Source: an uncultured Ruminococcus sp.
GTDB taxonomy: Bacteria > Bacillota > Clostridia > Oscillospirales > Ruminococcaceae
DNA: 64,000 nucleotides
Direction: 5' to 3'
Assembly (NCBI RefSeq): GCF_934476685.1
Contig: NZ_CAKSNX010000005.1
Coordinates: 93,964-157,963, forward strand
The translations under genes were made by a program, and so were the position numbers. The notes beneath the pieces are model-generated. The model did no database searches, was not told the DNA's origin, and saw nothing but the letters and a program-made list of their open reading frames with translations. Of this stretch, positions 35,588 through 43,418 are shown in pieces (within the stretch, counting starts at the first letter, position 1; every line of letters begins with the position of its first letter).

Positions 35588-36349
35588 ATGGAAATAAACA
35601 GAGAATTGTCTAAGCGGCAGTTTATGCAAAAGGAAAATGACTATCATCATTCACCATATGAAACGGAACTGGAATTTTACTCTGCTGTGCGGGCAGGCGA
35701 CCTTGAAACAGTCAAACGTTTGTATACACCACTGGATACAAACGGAAAGGGCAGACTAAGTAAAGATGACCTCAGAAATGTCAAATATCATCTTGTCATT
35801 ACCATAGCTATGTTGTGCAGGTTTTGTATAGAGGGTGGACTTGATTCCGAAACTGCATATACCATAAGCGATATATACATCAATAAATGTGATGAGTGCC
35901 GAAATGAAGAAAGCGTTATGGCTGTTCACAAGGAAGTCATCGTTTATTATACAAAGCAAATGAAAAAGGCTGCGTCACAGAACGTTTATTCAAAACATAT
36001 TCTTATGTGCTTTGACTGCATTTTCGATAATATTTACAAGGGTGTGACTGTGAATCAGATAGCTGATGAACTGAACATAACGCCGCAGTATCTTTCAAAG
36101 CTTTTCAGAGAGGAAGTTGGCGTAAAGATATCTGATTTCATTATGTCAAAAAGGATACAAGCGGCTGAAAATATGCTGAGATATTCTGAATATAGTCCGC
36201 TTGATATAGCCAATTATCTTGCTTTCAGCTCTCACAGCCATTTTATTGCCTGCTTTAAGAAACAGACGGGGCTAACTCCAAAGCAATACAGGGATCAATT
36301 TTTCCGTGCAAACTGGAACAAGCATAGCACAAGCAGGTCGGAAATATAA
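35588..36349 (+). CDS. AraC-family regulator of the glucan cluster
   Basis: 253 residues: a helical N-terminal domain (EFYSAVRAGDLETVKRLYTP, as in YesN-like and related regulators) and a C-terminal AraC DNA-binding domain with two helix-turn-helices (VNQIADELNITPQYLSKLF; PLDIANYLAFSSHSHFIACF) and KKQTGLTPKQYRDQF. RBS is a run of G (GGGGGGAAAG). It is the only regulator within the glycoside hydrolase cluster and the best candidate to bind the repeated TGATATAA sites, as AraC proteins commonly bind direct repeats about two helical turns apart overlapping the -35 region. Confidence 0.9.
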   Translation: MEINRELSKRQFMQKENDYHHSPYETELEFYSAVRAGDLETVKRLYTPLDTNGKGRLSKDDLRNVKYHLVITIAMLCRFCIEGGLDSETAYTISDIYINKCDECRNEESVMAVHKEVIVYYTKQMKKAASQNVYSKHILMCFDCIFDNIYKGVTVNQIADELNITPQYLSKLFREEVGVKISDFIMSKRIQAAENMLRYSEYSPLDIANYLAFSSHSHFIACFKKQTGLTPKQYRDQFFRANWNKHSTSRSEI

Positions 36350-36351
36350 GT

Positions 36352-36417
36352 TGATATTAATATTCTGATATTTGCATTACTTTTCTGATATAAATATCAC
36401 ACTTGTTGATTTATAAT
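36352..36417 (+). promoter_or_regulatory. GH16 promoter with three TGATAT elements
   Basis: TGATAT occurs at 36352, 36366 and 36386; the last two are 20 bases apart and the last, a near-palindrome TGATATAAATATCA, is exactly 26 bases ahead of TATAAT (36412-36417), covering the -35 position where no consensus box exists. A further TGATATTTAT lies in the leader at 36438. Confidence 0.65.
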
Positions 36418-36462
36418 ACTTATAGAAGATAAAAATCTGATATTTATTCGGAGGTAATTAAA

Positions 36463-37230
36463 ATGAAAAAAGTTCTGGCTATGTCAATAATTGCAATGAT
36501 AGTTATGTCTATGGGCAGCTGCGGTGTTTCATCTGACAACAGCTCCTCGCAAGATGTCAGCAGCAAGGCTGAAACGGAAAGCAATTCTCCATACACGGTT
36601 GAGGCAGATTTCAGCAAGGGTGCGTCAGATGATTTTTCCATTTCAGCGGGGTGGTCAAATGGTGCTCCATTCAACTGTTCGTGGAGCGAAGATAACGTAA
36701 CTTTCAATGACGGGAAAATGCAGCTTATCATTGACAGTATGGGTGATTCCGAAGTGTACAGAGGGGGCGAGTACCGTTCAAAAGAAAACTATGGCTATGG
36801 ACTTTATGAGGTATCGATGAAAGCCATAAAGAATGACGGCGTTGTATCATCGTTCTTTACATACACAGGTCCGTCAGAAGATAATCCTTGGGACGAAATT
36901 GACGTTGAAGTTCTTGGCAAGGACACAACAAAGGTGCAGTTCAATTATTATACAAATGGCGTTGGCAATCACGAATATATGTATGATCTTGGTTTTGACG
37001 CCTCAGAGGATTTTCATACCTATGCTTTTGAGTGGAAAGAGGACAGCATAACTTGGTATGTTGACGGAAAAGAGGCATACAAGGCAACGGAAAATCTGCC
37101 CATTACGCCCGGAAAAATAATGATGAATGCGTGGAACGGCATTGGCGTTGACGGCTGGCTGAAAGCCTTTGACGGCACAGTTCCGCTTACAGCGGAGTAC
37201 GAGTGGGCAAGGTTTACGGCGGCAGAGTAG
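36463..37230 (+). CDS. GH16 licheninase-type endo-beta-glucanase, lipoprotein
   Basis: Cleaves beta-1,3-1,4-glucan at the cell surface. 255 residues: lipoprotein signal with Cys20 (MIVMSMGSC), Ser-rich linker, then a beta-jelly-roll GH16 domain with GGEYRSKENYGYGLYEVSMK and the catalytic box WDEIDVEVLG (Glu145 nucleophile, Asp147, Glu149 acid/base), then YAFEWKEDSITWYVDGKEAY. All catalytic residues are present. Products would be taken up and met by the cytoplasmic GH5 enzyme. The esterase-like gene follows after 20 bases, so the two are one operon. Confidence 0.93.
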   Translation: MKKVLAMSIIAMIVMSMGSCGVSSDNSSSQDVSSKAETESNSPYTVEADFSKGASDDFSISAGWSNGAPFNCSWSEDNVTFNDGKMQLIIDSMGDSEVYRGGEYRSKENYGYGLYEVSMKAIKNDGVVSSFFTYTGPSEDNPWDEIDVEVLGKDTTKVQFNYYTNGVGNHEYMYDLGFDASEDFHTYAFEWKEDSITWYVDGKEAYKATENLPITPGKIMMNAWNGIGVDGWLKAFDGTVPLTAEYEWARFTAAE

Positions 37231-37250
37231 AATTTATAAAAAGGGGCGTT

Positions 37251-38000
37251 ATGAGCGTGGATATTCGAGAGAAATATTGTGTATCAGACGGCAAAAACAT
37301 TTTCGGAAAACTGTATATTCCTGATACTAAGGCGAAGAAATATCCTACTGTGATACTTAGTCACGGCTTTAACAGTATCGGTGATGATATGGCGGATATT
37401 GCTTTGACTTTTGCGGAAAATGGCTTTCTAGCATATACTTTTGATTACTGTGGTGGTTCTACACGATCGCATAGTGACGGAAAGACCACGGAGATGAGTA
37501 TTATCAGCGAACAGAATGACCTTAAAGCTGTTATAGATATGATGAGTGAACTTGATATATCAGACAGCAGGCAGCTATATCTTTACGGCGAAAGTCAGGG
37601 AGGATTTGTTGCTGCACTTACAGCGGCAGAAATGCCTGAGCGTATTGCAGCGATGATACTGCTATATCCTGCATTCTGCATACCTGACCAATGGCTTTCA
37701 AAAGATCCTGAAAGTATGGCGAAACCCTTTGCCTTTATGGGAGATATGCTGCTTTCAAAGAAATTTTATGATGATGTTCCAAGATATGATGTTTATGATA
37801 GAGTTAGTCGGTATAATAGTCCTGTGATGATATTCCATGGTGACAGTGATGAATTAGTTGCTTTATCATATTCCGAGCGATTGAAAACGACTTTTCCTAA
37901 TGCAAAGCTGAAAGTTATAAAGGGTGCTGGTCACGGCTTTTATGGTGATGACAGGGAATATGTAAAGCGTGCGGCAGTTGATTTTTTTACAACGTTGTAA
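37251..38000 (+). CDS. Alpha/beta hydrolase, cinnamoyl/acyl esterase-like
   Basis: 249 residues with an intact triad: Ser115 in YGESQGGF, Asp200 in HGDSDELV and His228 in GAGHGFYG, and the oxyanion region LSHGFNSIGDD. It resembles small feruloyl/cinnamoyl esterases of rumen bacteria, which free phenolic acids from plant wall polysaccharides, but no signal peptide is seen, so it would act on imported substrates. The ATG at 37251 behind AAGGGGCG is chosen over an earlier in-frame opening inside the GH16 gene. Confidence 0.85.
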   Translation: MSVDIREKYCVSDGKNIFGKLYIPDTKAKKYPTVILSHGFNSIGDDMADIALTFAENGFLAYTFDYCGGSTRSHSDGKTTEMSIISEQNDLKAVIDMMSELDISDSRQLYLYGESQGGFVAALTAAEMPERIAAMILLYPAFCIPDQWLSKDPESMAKPFAFMGDMLLSKKFYDDVPRYDVYDRVSRYNSPVMIFHGDSDELVALSYSERLKTTFPNAKLKVIKGAGHGFYGDDREYVKRAAVDFFTTL

Positions 38001-38063
38001 AACGATTCACATATTACGCTTACTTTTATGTCTTGATTTTTTGCTTAATGATATTGATATTTG

Positions 38064-38112
38064 AACCGCCCCCATTCGCTGGGTCAAAAATTCTAGCGAA
38101 TGGGGGCGGTTT
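38064..38112. terminator. Long hairpin terminator between convergent units
   Basis: A 17-bp stem AACCGCCCCCATTCGCT / AGCGAATGGGGGCGGTT with a 14-base loop, downstream of the esterase gene. It also directly follows the SEC-C scrap on the minus strand, whose original terminator it may be. Confidence 0.8.
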
Positions 38113-38203
38113 ATTTTCCACAGCATTTTTTATATTTCTTTCCGCTGCCGCAAGGACGGCAAATCATTTTTTTGCTCTTGTCGGTGATGAACCATATGTA
38201 CAT
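38111..38203 (-). pseudogene. SEC-C motif protein C-terminal fragment
   Basis: A 30-codon frame ends KKMICRPCGSGKKYKKCCGK-stop, an intact SEC-C zinc motif (C-x-C-x8-C-C) such as ends SecA or YchJ-like proteins. Nothing upstream continues the protein; a hairpin (AATAGTTTTGCC / GGCAAAACTATT, 38206-38235) lies there instead. It shares 32 identical bases with the scrap at 31023. Likely a remnant; a tiny free zinc peptide cannot be excluded. Confidence 0.6.
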
Positions 38204-38324
38204 TGAATAGTTTTGCCCCAAACGGCAAAACTATTTAACATAAGCCTTGATTTAAGTAACATTGTATGGTATAATATTAAAAGGTTGAGCCTGTATGGGC
38301 GGAAGTTTTTAATGAGGTGCTTGT

Positions 38325-38583
38325 ATGGAAATAAAACGTGATAAATATTTGCAGCAGCTGATCGATTTTATGTGGGACGGACAGGTAAAGGACTTACATT
38401 CAGTCCGCCTTTGCTTTGCCTGACGCTGAAAAAGAAATGCAGGAATTAAGACCTTTTTCTCTAACAGGTGATTCGTTTCCTAAAATCATAGTTCGCAAAG
38501 ATATAAGAAAACGTTGGTATGATGACAATGGTGTTCTGAATATAGGATTGATCGATTTTTTGTTGGACGATAGTGTAGTGTGA
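38325..38583 (+). pseudogene. Internally deleted ATPase (AAA_14/DUF4143 type)
   Basis: The start matches the conserved N-terminus of this family (MEIKRDKYLQQLIDFMWDGQ), but directly after about 25 codons the frame is lost and the family's C-terminus follows in another frame: QSAFALPDAEKEMQELRPFS, then DSFPKIIVRKDIRKRWYDDN and GLIDFLLDD. Some 300 residues, including Walker A and B, are missing. A good promoter-like TATAAT at 38269 and an RBS remain. Confidence 0.8.
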
Positions 38584-38620
38584 GATACTTCATAGAATTA
38601 GCCTGGAAATATTGACAGAA

Positions 38621-38664
38621 AAATCAGCCGCAAACCACGCACAAGTGTGGTCTGCGGCTGATTT
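38621..38664 (-). terminator. Terminator of the AbrB-like small gene
   Basis: A 12-bp outer stem AAATCAGCCGCA / TGCGGCTGATTT with an inner ACCAC / GTGGT helix. Read on the minus strand it is followed by TTCTGTC, starts four bases after the stop of the 58-codon gene, and ends in a run of five T. Confidence 0.8.
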
Positions 38665-38668
38665 CGCA

Positions 38669-38845
38669 TTATTTTATGTACAGCCTATCCGCCAATCTGA
38701 GGAGTGCAAGCAGGTAATCAAGTTCGCTTTTCAACGTTGTCAGTAACGGGTCGCCCTCACGGATACGCATAGTGCGGCGGATCTCCTTTGGGATAACTAC
38801 CCTGCCGAGATCGTCGATCCTGCGGACAATTCCTGTTGCTTTCAT
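38669..38845 (-). CDS. 58-residue AbrB-domain protein built from a spoVT duplication
   Basis: The first 34 residues (KATGIVRRIDDLGRVVIPKE, then IRRTMRIREGDPL) equal the DNA-binding domain of SpoVT in this same window, and the RBS and upstream bases are identical too. After that the sequence departs to a new hydrophobic helix, LTTLKSELDYLLALLRLADR, then LYIK and stop. The GAF domain is absent. Start, RBS and a strong terminator are all present, so it may be an expressed mini-regulator able to compete with SpoVT; alternatively a recent remnant. Confidence 0.6.
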   Translation of the reverse strand: MKATGIVRRIDDLGRVVIPKEIRRTMRIREGDPLLTTLKSELDYLLALLRLADRLYIK

Positions 38846-38892
38846 ATTTATACCTCCAAATTAAATTCAAAATTGCAGTAATATTATTTGCA
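38748..38892 (-). repeat. 145-bp copy of the spoVT 5' region
   Basis: Matches 18372-18516 in the same relative orientation with only two differences seen by eye (both in codons near the end of the shared part). It covers the first codons, RBS and about 45 bases upstream of spoVT. Confidence 0.95.
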
Positions 38893-39110
38893 GGAGGCTG
38901 GGTTTTATGCAGGGAATAAAAACGTAAATACCAAAAGCTTTTACATTATTAAAGTAAAAGCAGGACAGAGTAATTTTTCTGCACCGGCTGAGTTTTTAAC
39001 GTATTGGATTTTTAAGTGTTAAAAACTTTGATAGTTTTATCGTTTTTGAGTAATTAAAAGCGGCAGACTTCATTATATATAATGGTATCGCCCCAAAATA
39101 TTAACAAAGT
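38893..39110. other. Non-coding stretch with a possible gene-end remnant
   Basis: No complete gene. One plus-strand frame reads FYAGNKNVNTKSFYIIKVKA then GQSNFSAPAEFLTYW before a stop at about 39020, which looks like the tail of a larger protein with no start; family unknown. Confidence 0.3.
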
Positions 39111-39130
39111 TTGATATAGTTAACTCTTTG

Positions 39131-39159
39131 TTGATTTTTGCGTAAGGTTGTGCTATAAT
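39131..39159 (+). promoter_or_regulatory. Promoter of the BAAT-like hydrolase gene
   Basis: TTGATT (39131-39136), 17-base spacer, TATAAT (39154-39159). TGATATAG at 39112 lies 20 bases upstream of TGATTTTT at 39132, a weaker echo of the cluster element in a different register (22 bases to the -10). Confidence 0.6.
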
Positions 39160-39203
39160 ATACACATTGAAAGCCACAAGTGATTTTCAGATCGGAGTGT
39201 ATT

Positions 39204-40133
39204 ATGAAGAAATTATTTTTTGAAAACAACAAAGACGGGTTTTATGGTACATATTATATAAATCCCAATGGTGCGAATAATGCTGTGATAGGATTATTCG
39301 GAGATGATCCTAATGATTTTATGGCGAAATGCGGTGCAAAATGGCTGCATAAAAACGGCGTAAATGTTATGTGTATGTCGCCAGATGTTAAAAATTACAG
39401 CCATGTGAACTATCCTTTGGAGAGAATAGGTACAGCTATAAAATGGCTCAAAAACAATGGAAACAAAAAGATTGGCATAATGGGAATGAGTACAGCGGGA
39501 ATGGATTCTTTGGCTGCGGCTTCATATTTTCCTGATATTACGCTGACTTTCGGACTTACTCCAAGTGATTTTATATGGCAGGGATTTGAACAGGGTGAGA
39601 AGGACGGCTGCAAGGAATGGCCTATTCCGAATGCTTCTACTCTTTCGTGGGAAGGCAAGCCGCTTGCATATATGCCTTTCGTTTATGAACATCCTGAATA
39701 CTATCATAAAATAGAAGAGGAAACAAAGGGTTCGGGGGATATAACACGCAGCACGCATCTTTTTATCGACTCTGAAAAGGCAAGGGAACACACGGAAGAA
39801 GAGATGATAAAGGTCGAGAACATAAAGGGCAGGCTTATTATTATAGGGGCAGATGACGACAGCTTCTGGGAGACAGGAAAATATATCCGCCGCATGGACA
39901 AGAGGCTGAAAGAGCGTCCTCACGAATGCAAATATGATGCTCTTGTTTACGAGCATGGAACTCATTTTGTACTGCCGGAATCAATGCTGAGGTTAGCTCT
40001 TCCGATAGGACTTAAATTTGTGCTTAAATTTATTTTCAAGGCGGCAAAGGAATATCCTAATGCGTGCGAGGAAACAAGAAAAGATATTGACAGGCGGCTT
40101 TCGGCGGCCATTAAAGAATGGATAGCTGAATAG
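39204..40133 (+). CDS. Alpha/beta hydrolase, BAAT/acyl-CoA thioester hydrolase C-terminal type
   Basis: 309 residues in the dienelactone/BAAT_C superfamily: GIMGMSTAGMDSLAAASYFP with nucleophile Ser96, IIIGADDDSFWETGKYI (acid region) and the C-terminal YEHGTHFVLPESM with the likely catalytic His. No signal peptide. The ATG at 39204 follows GGAG. Substrate unknown; in these bacteria such proteins are often near glycoside hydrolase genes but biochemical roles are unclear. Ends at a clear terminator. Confidence 0.78.
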   Translation: MKKLFFENNKDGFYGTYYINPNGANNAVIGLFGDDPNDFMAKCGAKWLHKNGVNVMCMSPDVKNYSHVNYPLERIGTAIKWLKNNGNKKIGIMGMSTAGMDSLAAASYFPDITLTFGLTPSDFIWQGFEQGEKDGCKEWPIPNASTLSWEGKPLAYMPFVYEHPEYYHKIEEETKGSGDITRSTHLFIDSEKAREHTEEEMIKVENIKGRLIIIGADDDSFWETGKYIRRMDKRLKERPHECKYDALVYEHGTHFVLPESMLRLALPIGLKFVLKFIFKAAKEYPNACEETRKDIDRRLSAAIKEWIAE

Positions 40134-40160
40134 AGTTTGCTTTACATATCCAGAAATATA

Positions 40161-40196
40161 AAACCGACTTTCAGTAAAAAATCTGAAAGTCGGTTT
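40161..40196 (+). terminator. Terminator of the BAAT-like hydrolase gene
   Basis: Stem AAACCGACTTTCAG / CTGAAAGTCGGTTT with an eight-base loop, followed by TTG. Confidence 0.9.
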
Positions 40197-40227
40197 TTGC
40201 TAAAGCAGAATAGCAGAAATAAAAAAA

Positions 40228-40259
40228 GCAGAACATAAGAATTACATCTTATGTTCTGC
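40228..40259 (-). terminator. Minus-strand hairpin flanking the left attachment repeat
   Basis: GCAGAACATAAGA / TCTTATGTTCTGC, 13 bp, followed on the minus strand by TTTTTTTATTTC. It sits six bases outside the 29-bp repeat, where a terminator of a minus-strand tRNA-like gene would be. Confidence 0.8.
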
Positions 40260-40265
40260 ACAAGT

Positions 40266-40294
40266 TTGGTGACCCGTACGGGAATTGAATTAAA
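40266..40294. repeat. Left attachment repeat of the 15.4-kb element
   Basis: A 29-bp sequence identical to 55666-55694. On the minus strand it contains CCCGTACGGGTCACCA, which resembles the acceptor stem and CCA end of a tRNA with a GACCCGT 5' end, but no intact tRNA gene is present on either side. Confidence 0.85.
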
Positions 40295-40496
40295 TTTTTC
40301 AGATTTTCTAACCTGCCGTGATATGGGGAATACCCCGTATTTACGGCATTTTTCAACCTTAACTCGTTTTATTATGCTGTCCTTTATTCTATCTTTTTGA
40401 AACTTGTAAAGGACAGACAAAGGACAACGTTATGGTCATACTCCTGTTATTTTCTTTTGAGAAGAACATCAACCAAATAATATGGAGGACACGAAA

Positions 40497-40766
40497 ATGA
40501 AAAATATTCTCGATGAACTTTACGACTATGACCTGTTCCACCTGACCGAAATTGAGGATATGGACGGTTCATACAAGGCAGCCCTCGACAGGCTTGTTAA
40601 AGCAGAAGCTGAGTTGAAAAAAGCCTATCCCGATAATGACGAAATCCTCGATGAATACCAGTCAGCGGACATTGAACTGCATAATCTCTCAAACCGCAAT
40701 GAGTTCCGCAAGGGCTTCAAGGTCGGCGCACAGCTTGTCCTTGAAATGATAAAGCCTATTAAGTGA
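40497..40766 (+). CDS. Small helical protein of the mobile element, DUF6809-like
   Basis: 89 residues, acidic, almost all helical (KAALDRLVKAEAELKKAYPD, then EFRKGFKVGAQLVLEMIKP). The ATG at 40497 has GGAGG eight bases upstream; an earlier in-frame ATG at 40482 overlaps that RBS. Proteins of this look are common on clostridial integrative elements; function unknown. Confidence 0.7.
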   Translation: MKNILDELYDYDLFHLTEIEDMDGSYKAALDRLVKAEAELKKAYPDNDEILDEYQSADIELHNLSNRNEFRKGFKVGAQLVLEMIKPIK

Positions 40767-40776
40767 GGTGGACAGT

Positions 40777-41193
40777 ATGAGCAGATATAAGAGCAAACAG
40801 ACCGCATACAGCTTCTTGAAAAAGAAATACGTTCCGCTGTGGAGACTGGATACCAACACCATGACCGTTACTCACTTCAATGCTGATACGCAGACCGAGG
40901 AGAGCAAAACCTACCATACTGACTTCATCAGGTATCATCTTCATTTTTCTGACAGCAAATGCCCTGACAGGCTTCGCAGGCTCGTCAATGAGGTTAGGAT
41001 CATGCAGTACCTCGATGATATGGAACGGAAAGTCGGTGATGCTATCTCCCGTCAGGTGGAGCTTTGGAAGCAGACCGATAGTTGCTATCAGAAAGCTGTT
41101 CTCAGCGGTGATGCCGAGAAAATGCTCGGTTTGGAGAACTGCTTTGTCTACATGGCGAGAGAAGTGGTGTTTGAGTGTATGGTTTATATTTGA
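40777..41193 (+). CDS. Mobile-element protein of unknown function, faintly TnpV-like
   Basis: 138 residues starting MSRYKSKQTAYSFLKKKYVP, with a mixed N-terminal half and helical C-terminal half ending CFVYMAREVVFECMVYI. RBS GAGGTGG. It follows the preceding small gene by ten bases, so the pair is an operon. The C-terminus recalls TnpV proteins of clostridial transposons, but the match is weak. A short GC-rich hairpin (41202-41223) follows. Confidence 0.6.
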   Translation: MSRYKSKQTAYSFLKKKYVPLWRLDTNTMTVTHFNADTQTEESKTYHTDFIRYHLHFSDSKCPDRLRRLVNEVRIMQYLDDMERKVGDAISRQVELWKQTDSCYQKAVLSGDAEKMLGLENCFVYMAREVVFECMVYI

Positions 41194-41322
41194 TCGTTTA
41201 CGGCTGTGCCTTCGGGTGCAGCCATTGATTTTATCATCAATATTCATCGCAAAAAATCTTGGTACAACTTAAATGCATAGTTATTTTCTAAGATAAATAA
41301 TCAATTATATTTTACCTCTATA

Positions 41323-41997
41323 CTATTGAATAGCTAATAACTCTTTCCCTTCTAATTCTTCAGAATTGCCATTGCCGAAGCTATCAATAATGCTTTTTAT
41401 GTACTGTTCTAAGACAAAACAAAATGGTTCATACTTTCCATTGTGTTTATCTTTAATCCAATTAAGTTCTTTTTCTAATTCTGTAATATCAAAATCCTCA
41501 TATGCTTCGATAGCATTTTTTCTCTGAGCTACTAAGTATGCAACATTAAGACCTAAAACTTGAATAAGCTTACTGCCATTGCCTTCAGGATCAGATCCTT
41601 TAACAGTACCGTCATCAAAATACATTAAACAATTCTCGACATCTTTTTCCAAAGGAGATATAGGAATATCATCACTTCCTTTTTTTGCATCACAATGTAT
41701 TACATGAGGAGGTACTACTTTGTTTTTTCTATCATTTTCACCGCCATCGCAGGAAGCAAGCATATTTTCAAAGCAAAGTGCTAAATCTTCATGTCTTTCT
41801 TGACATTTTATGTGTTCTATCTTTGTATGACCATCATTCTTTATTTCACACCCACAATAGCAGCAAATGAATCCTTGATCTTGTAGCAATCGTTCTTTTA
41901 ACGTTTTTTTACTTCGTAAATTAGAGAAACTTACACCAGGAGTTTCACATTCTTTTACAAATTCATCTGGAGGGGATGTTTTGATTATATGTTTCAT
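41323..41997 (-). CDS. ptuB: PtuB-like HNH endonuclease of a Septu-type defence pair
   Basis: 224 residues of the TIGR02646/HNH type found with retrons and Septu: CCYCGCEIKNDGHTKIEHIK with zinc cysteines and the first His, ALCFENMLASCDGGEN with the central Asn and further Cys, then VIHCDAKKGSDD. It begins two bases after the ATPase stop, with AGGAGAAT upstream, and ends the five-gene operon. Family knowledge: PtuB is the nuclease toxin held by the PtuA ATPase and released on phage infection. Confidence 0.82.
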   Translation of the reverse strand: MKHIIKTSPPDEFVKECETPGVSFSNLRSKKTLKERLLQDQGFICCYCGCEIKNDGHTKIEHIKCQERHEDLALCFENMLASCDGGENDRKNKVVPPHVIHCDAKKGSDDIPISPLEKDVENCLMYFDDGTVKGSDPEGNGSKLIQVLGLNVAYLVAQRKNAIEAYEDFDITELEKELNWIKDKHNGKYEPFCFVLEQYIKSIIDSFGNGNSEELEGKELLAIQ

Positions 41998-41998
41998 T

Positions 41999-43417
41999 TT
42001 AAATTCTCCTAAGATTGATTCTTATCTTTGTAAATAAAGGATGATTTTCATCTAAAATCTCCTTTAATTCCTGAACATAGTAATCAGCCTGTTCTTTATT
42101 ATGCTGTGCTACGCTCTGTTTGAATCTATCATATAATTCTTCAATTTCCGGAGACATCATAGAAATATCCATTTGTTCAAGCATAATTTCGTCCAACGCT
42201 CTATTGTACGTTTCACTTTCAGGATATATTATAGTTCCACTCTTCATTATATACAAATTGTCGCTCTTGATTTGTGATATAGTTCCCGGCGAATGCGTAG
42301 TAAATATAATATGACCATTAACATCAATATCGTTAAGCATTTTTGAAATAGAACGCTGCCAATTTAGATGTAAATAAGCATCAAATTCATCAAACAAATA
42401 AAGAGAATTACTTTTTGCGCTGAAACTTGTAAGTAAATAAATCAACGCCATCTGCTTTTCGCCTTCACTTAATGCTGATTGAGAGAAAGGAGTATCAACC
42501 ATATCTTTTTCCAGACCAATACCAATATGGTTCAGTATGCCATAGTTCTTTAACGCTTTAAGTTTTGAGAATAACTCATATTCATTATCTGCAAGCTTTT
42601 GTAATTCATCGGCAGAATCAAAAAACATAAAATACTTTTTTGACATATCCTGTGTAGCAGAAACGTATTTCCTTAATGAATCGAGAAAATTTTTAACGAA
42701 CCCTCTTGAATTCCACCATGTGTCAATCTCACCCTTTGCTTTTTCAGGCTTTTGTAACACTATGCTGAACTTCGACGATATGGAGTTACAATTGAACAGA
42801 TTCATGATTTTGTTGTATTCAGTACTTTTATATGCTGCTGAAACAAGCAACAAAAGAGGTAGATCCTCAATATTATAATAATCCATAAATCTTAAACCAG
42901 GCAGATCGTCGGTTTTGGCGTCTATTAGTTTTCTGTCGTATGTTTTATCGTAAGTGTCATCGGCATTTACTTTTTGACGATTAGTTTCACCAGCATAATA
43001 CAGCAGAATACTTGTTGGTAATGCATTGATGTACTCGCTTCTTTTTAATATTTTTCCATCATATAGTATAGCTATAGATTCAGTAACAAATATAGGCGGT
43101 TTACCTTCTTCTATTTGATTGTCTTCTGTAGCTTTCAATATTCCAACATTATAATAAAGCTGATAAATGGTACTGTCCAGTTCGTATTCAATTATGCAGT
43201 CAATTACAGAAGGTTTATCATTAGGTAATATTGTTGGTAATAATTTACCGCAACTAAAATTCATTGCATTGCTAAATGCTTTTGTTATCAATTCCAGAAT
43301 ATTGGACTTTCCCGCACCATTATTTCCAATAAAAGCGGAAATATTTGAATCCGAGAACTCGCAATCAAAATCTACAAGGTTTTTAAATTTCTTAACTGTT
43401 ATTCTTTTAATTCTCAT
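41999..43417 (-). CDS. ptuA: PtuA-like ATPase of a Septu-type defence pair
   Basis: 472 residues, SMC/ABC-like ATPase: Walker A FIGNNGAGKSNILEL, signature SALSEGEKQMALI, Walker B SLYLFDEFDAYLH and the His switch IFTTHSPGTI. It lacks an OLD/TOPRIM nuclease domain, so it is not a Gabija or OLD protein, and the HNH partner directly downstream points to Septu. Translation is coupled to hsdS (GGAGAATGATATG overlaps the hsdS end). ATP hydrolysis may sense phage nucleotides, as proposed for PtuA. Confidence 0.83.
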   Translation of the reverse strand: MRIKRITVKKFKNLVDFDCEFSDSNISAFIGNNGAGKSNILELITKAFSNAMNFSCGKLLPTILPNDKPSVIDCIIEYELDSTIYQLYYNVGILKATEDNQIEEGKPPIFVTESIAILYDGKILKRSEYINALPTSILLYYAGETNRQKVNADDTYDKTYDRKLIDAKTDDLPGLRFMDYYNIEDLPLLLLVSAAYKSTEYNKIMNLFNCNSISSKFSIVLQKPEKAKGEIDTWWNSRGFVKNFLDSLRKYVSATQDMSKKYFMFFDSADELQKLADNEYELFSKLKALKNYGILNHIGIGLEKDMVDTPFSQSALSEGEKQMALIYLLTSFSAKSNSLYLFDEFDAYLHLNWQRSISKMLNDIDVNGHIIFTTHSPGTISQIKSDNLYIMKSGTIIYPESETYNRALDEIMLEQMDISMMSPEIEELYDRFKQSVAQHNKEQADYYVQELKEILDENHPLFTKIRINLRRI

Positions 43418-43418
43418 A

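Noticed and set aside
32863..36447. TGATAT repeats as a CRISPR-like array
   Set aside because: Units are 6-10 bases, lie only in promoters and lack regular spacers or cas genes.
40266..40345. tRNA gene at the left attachment repeat
   Set aside because: Only an acceptor-and-CCA-like end is present on the minus strand; the T stem does not pair and no anticodon arm can be folded at either repeat.
41999..43417. OLD-family nuclease or Gabija GajA
   Set aside because: Only the ATPase domain is present; no TOPRIM domain follows and the partner is an HNH nuclease, not a UvrD-like helicase.
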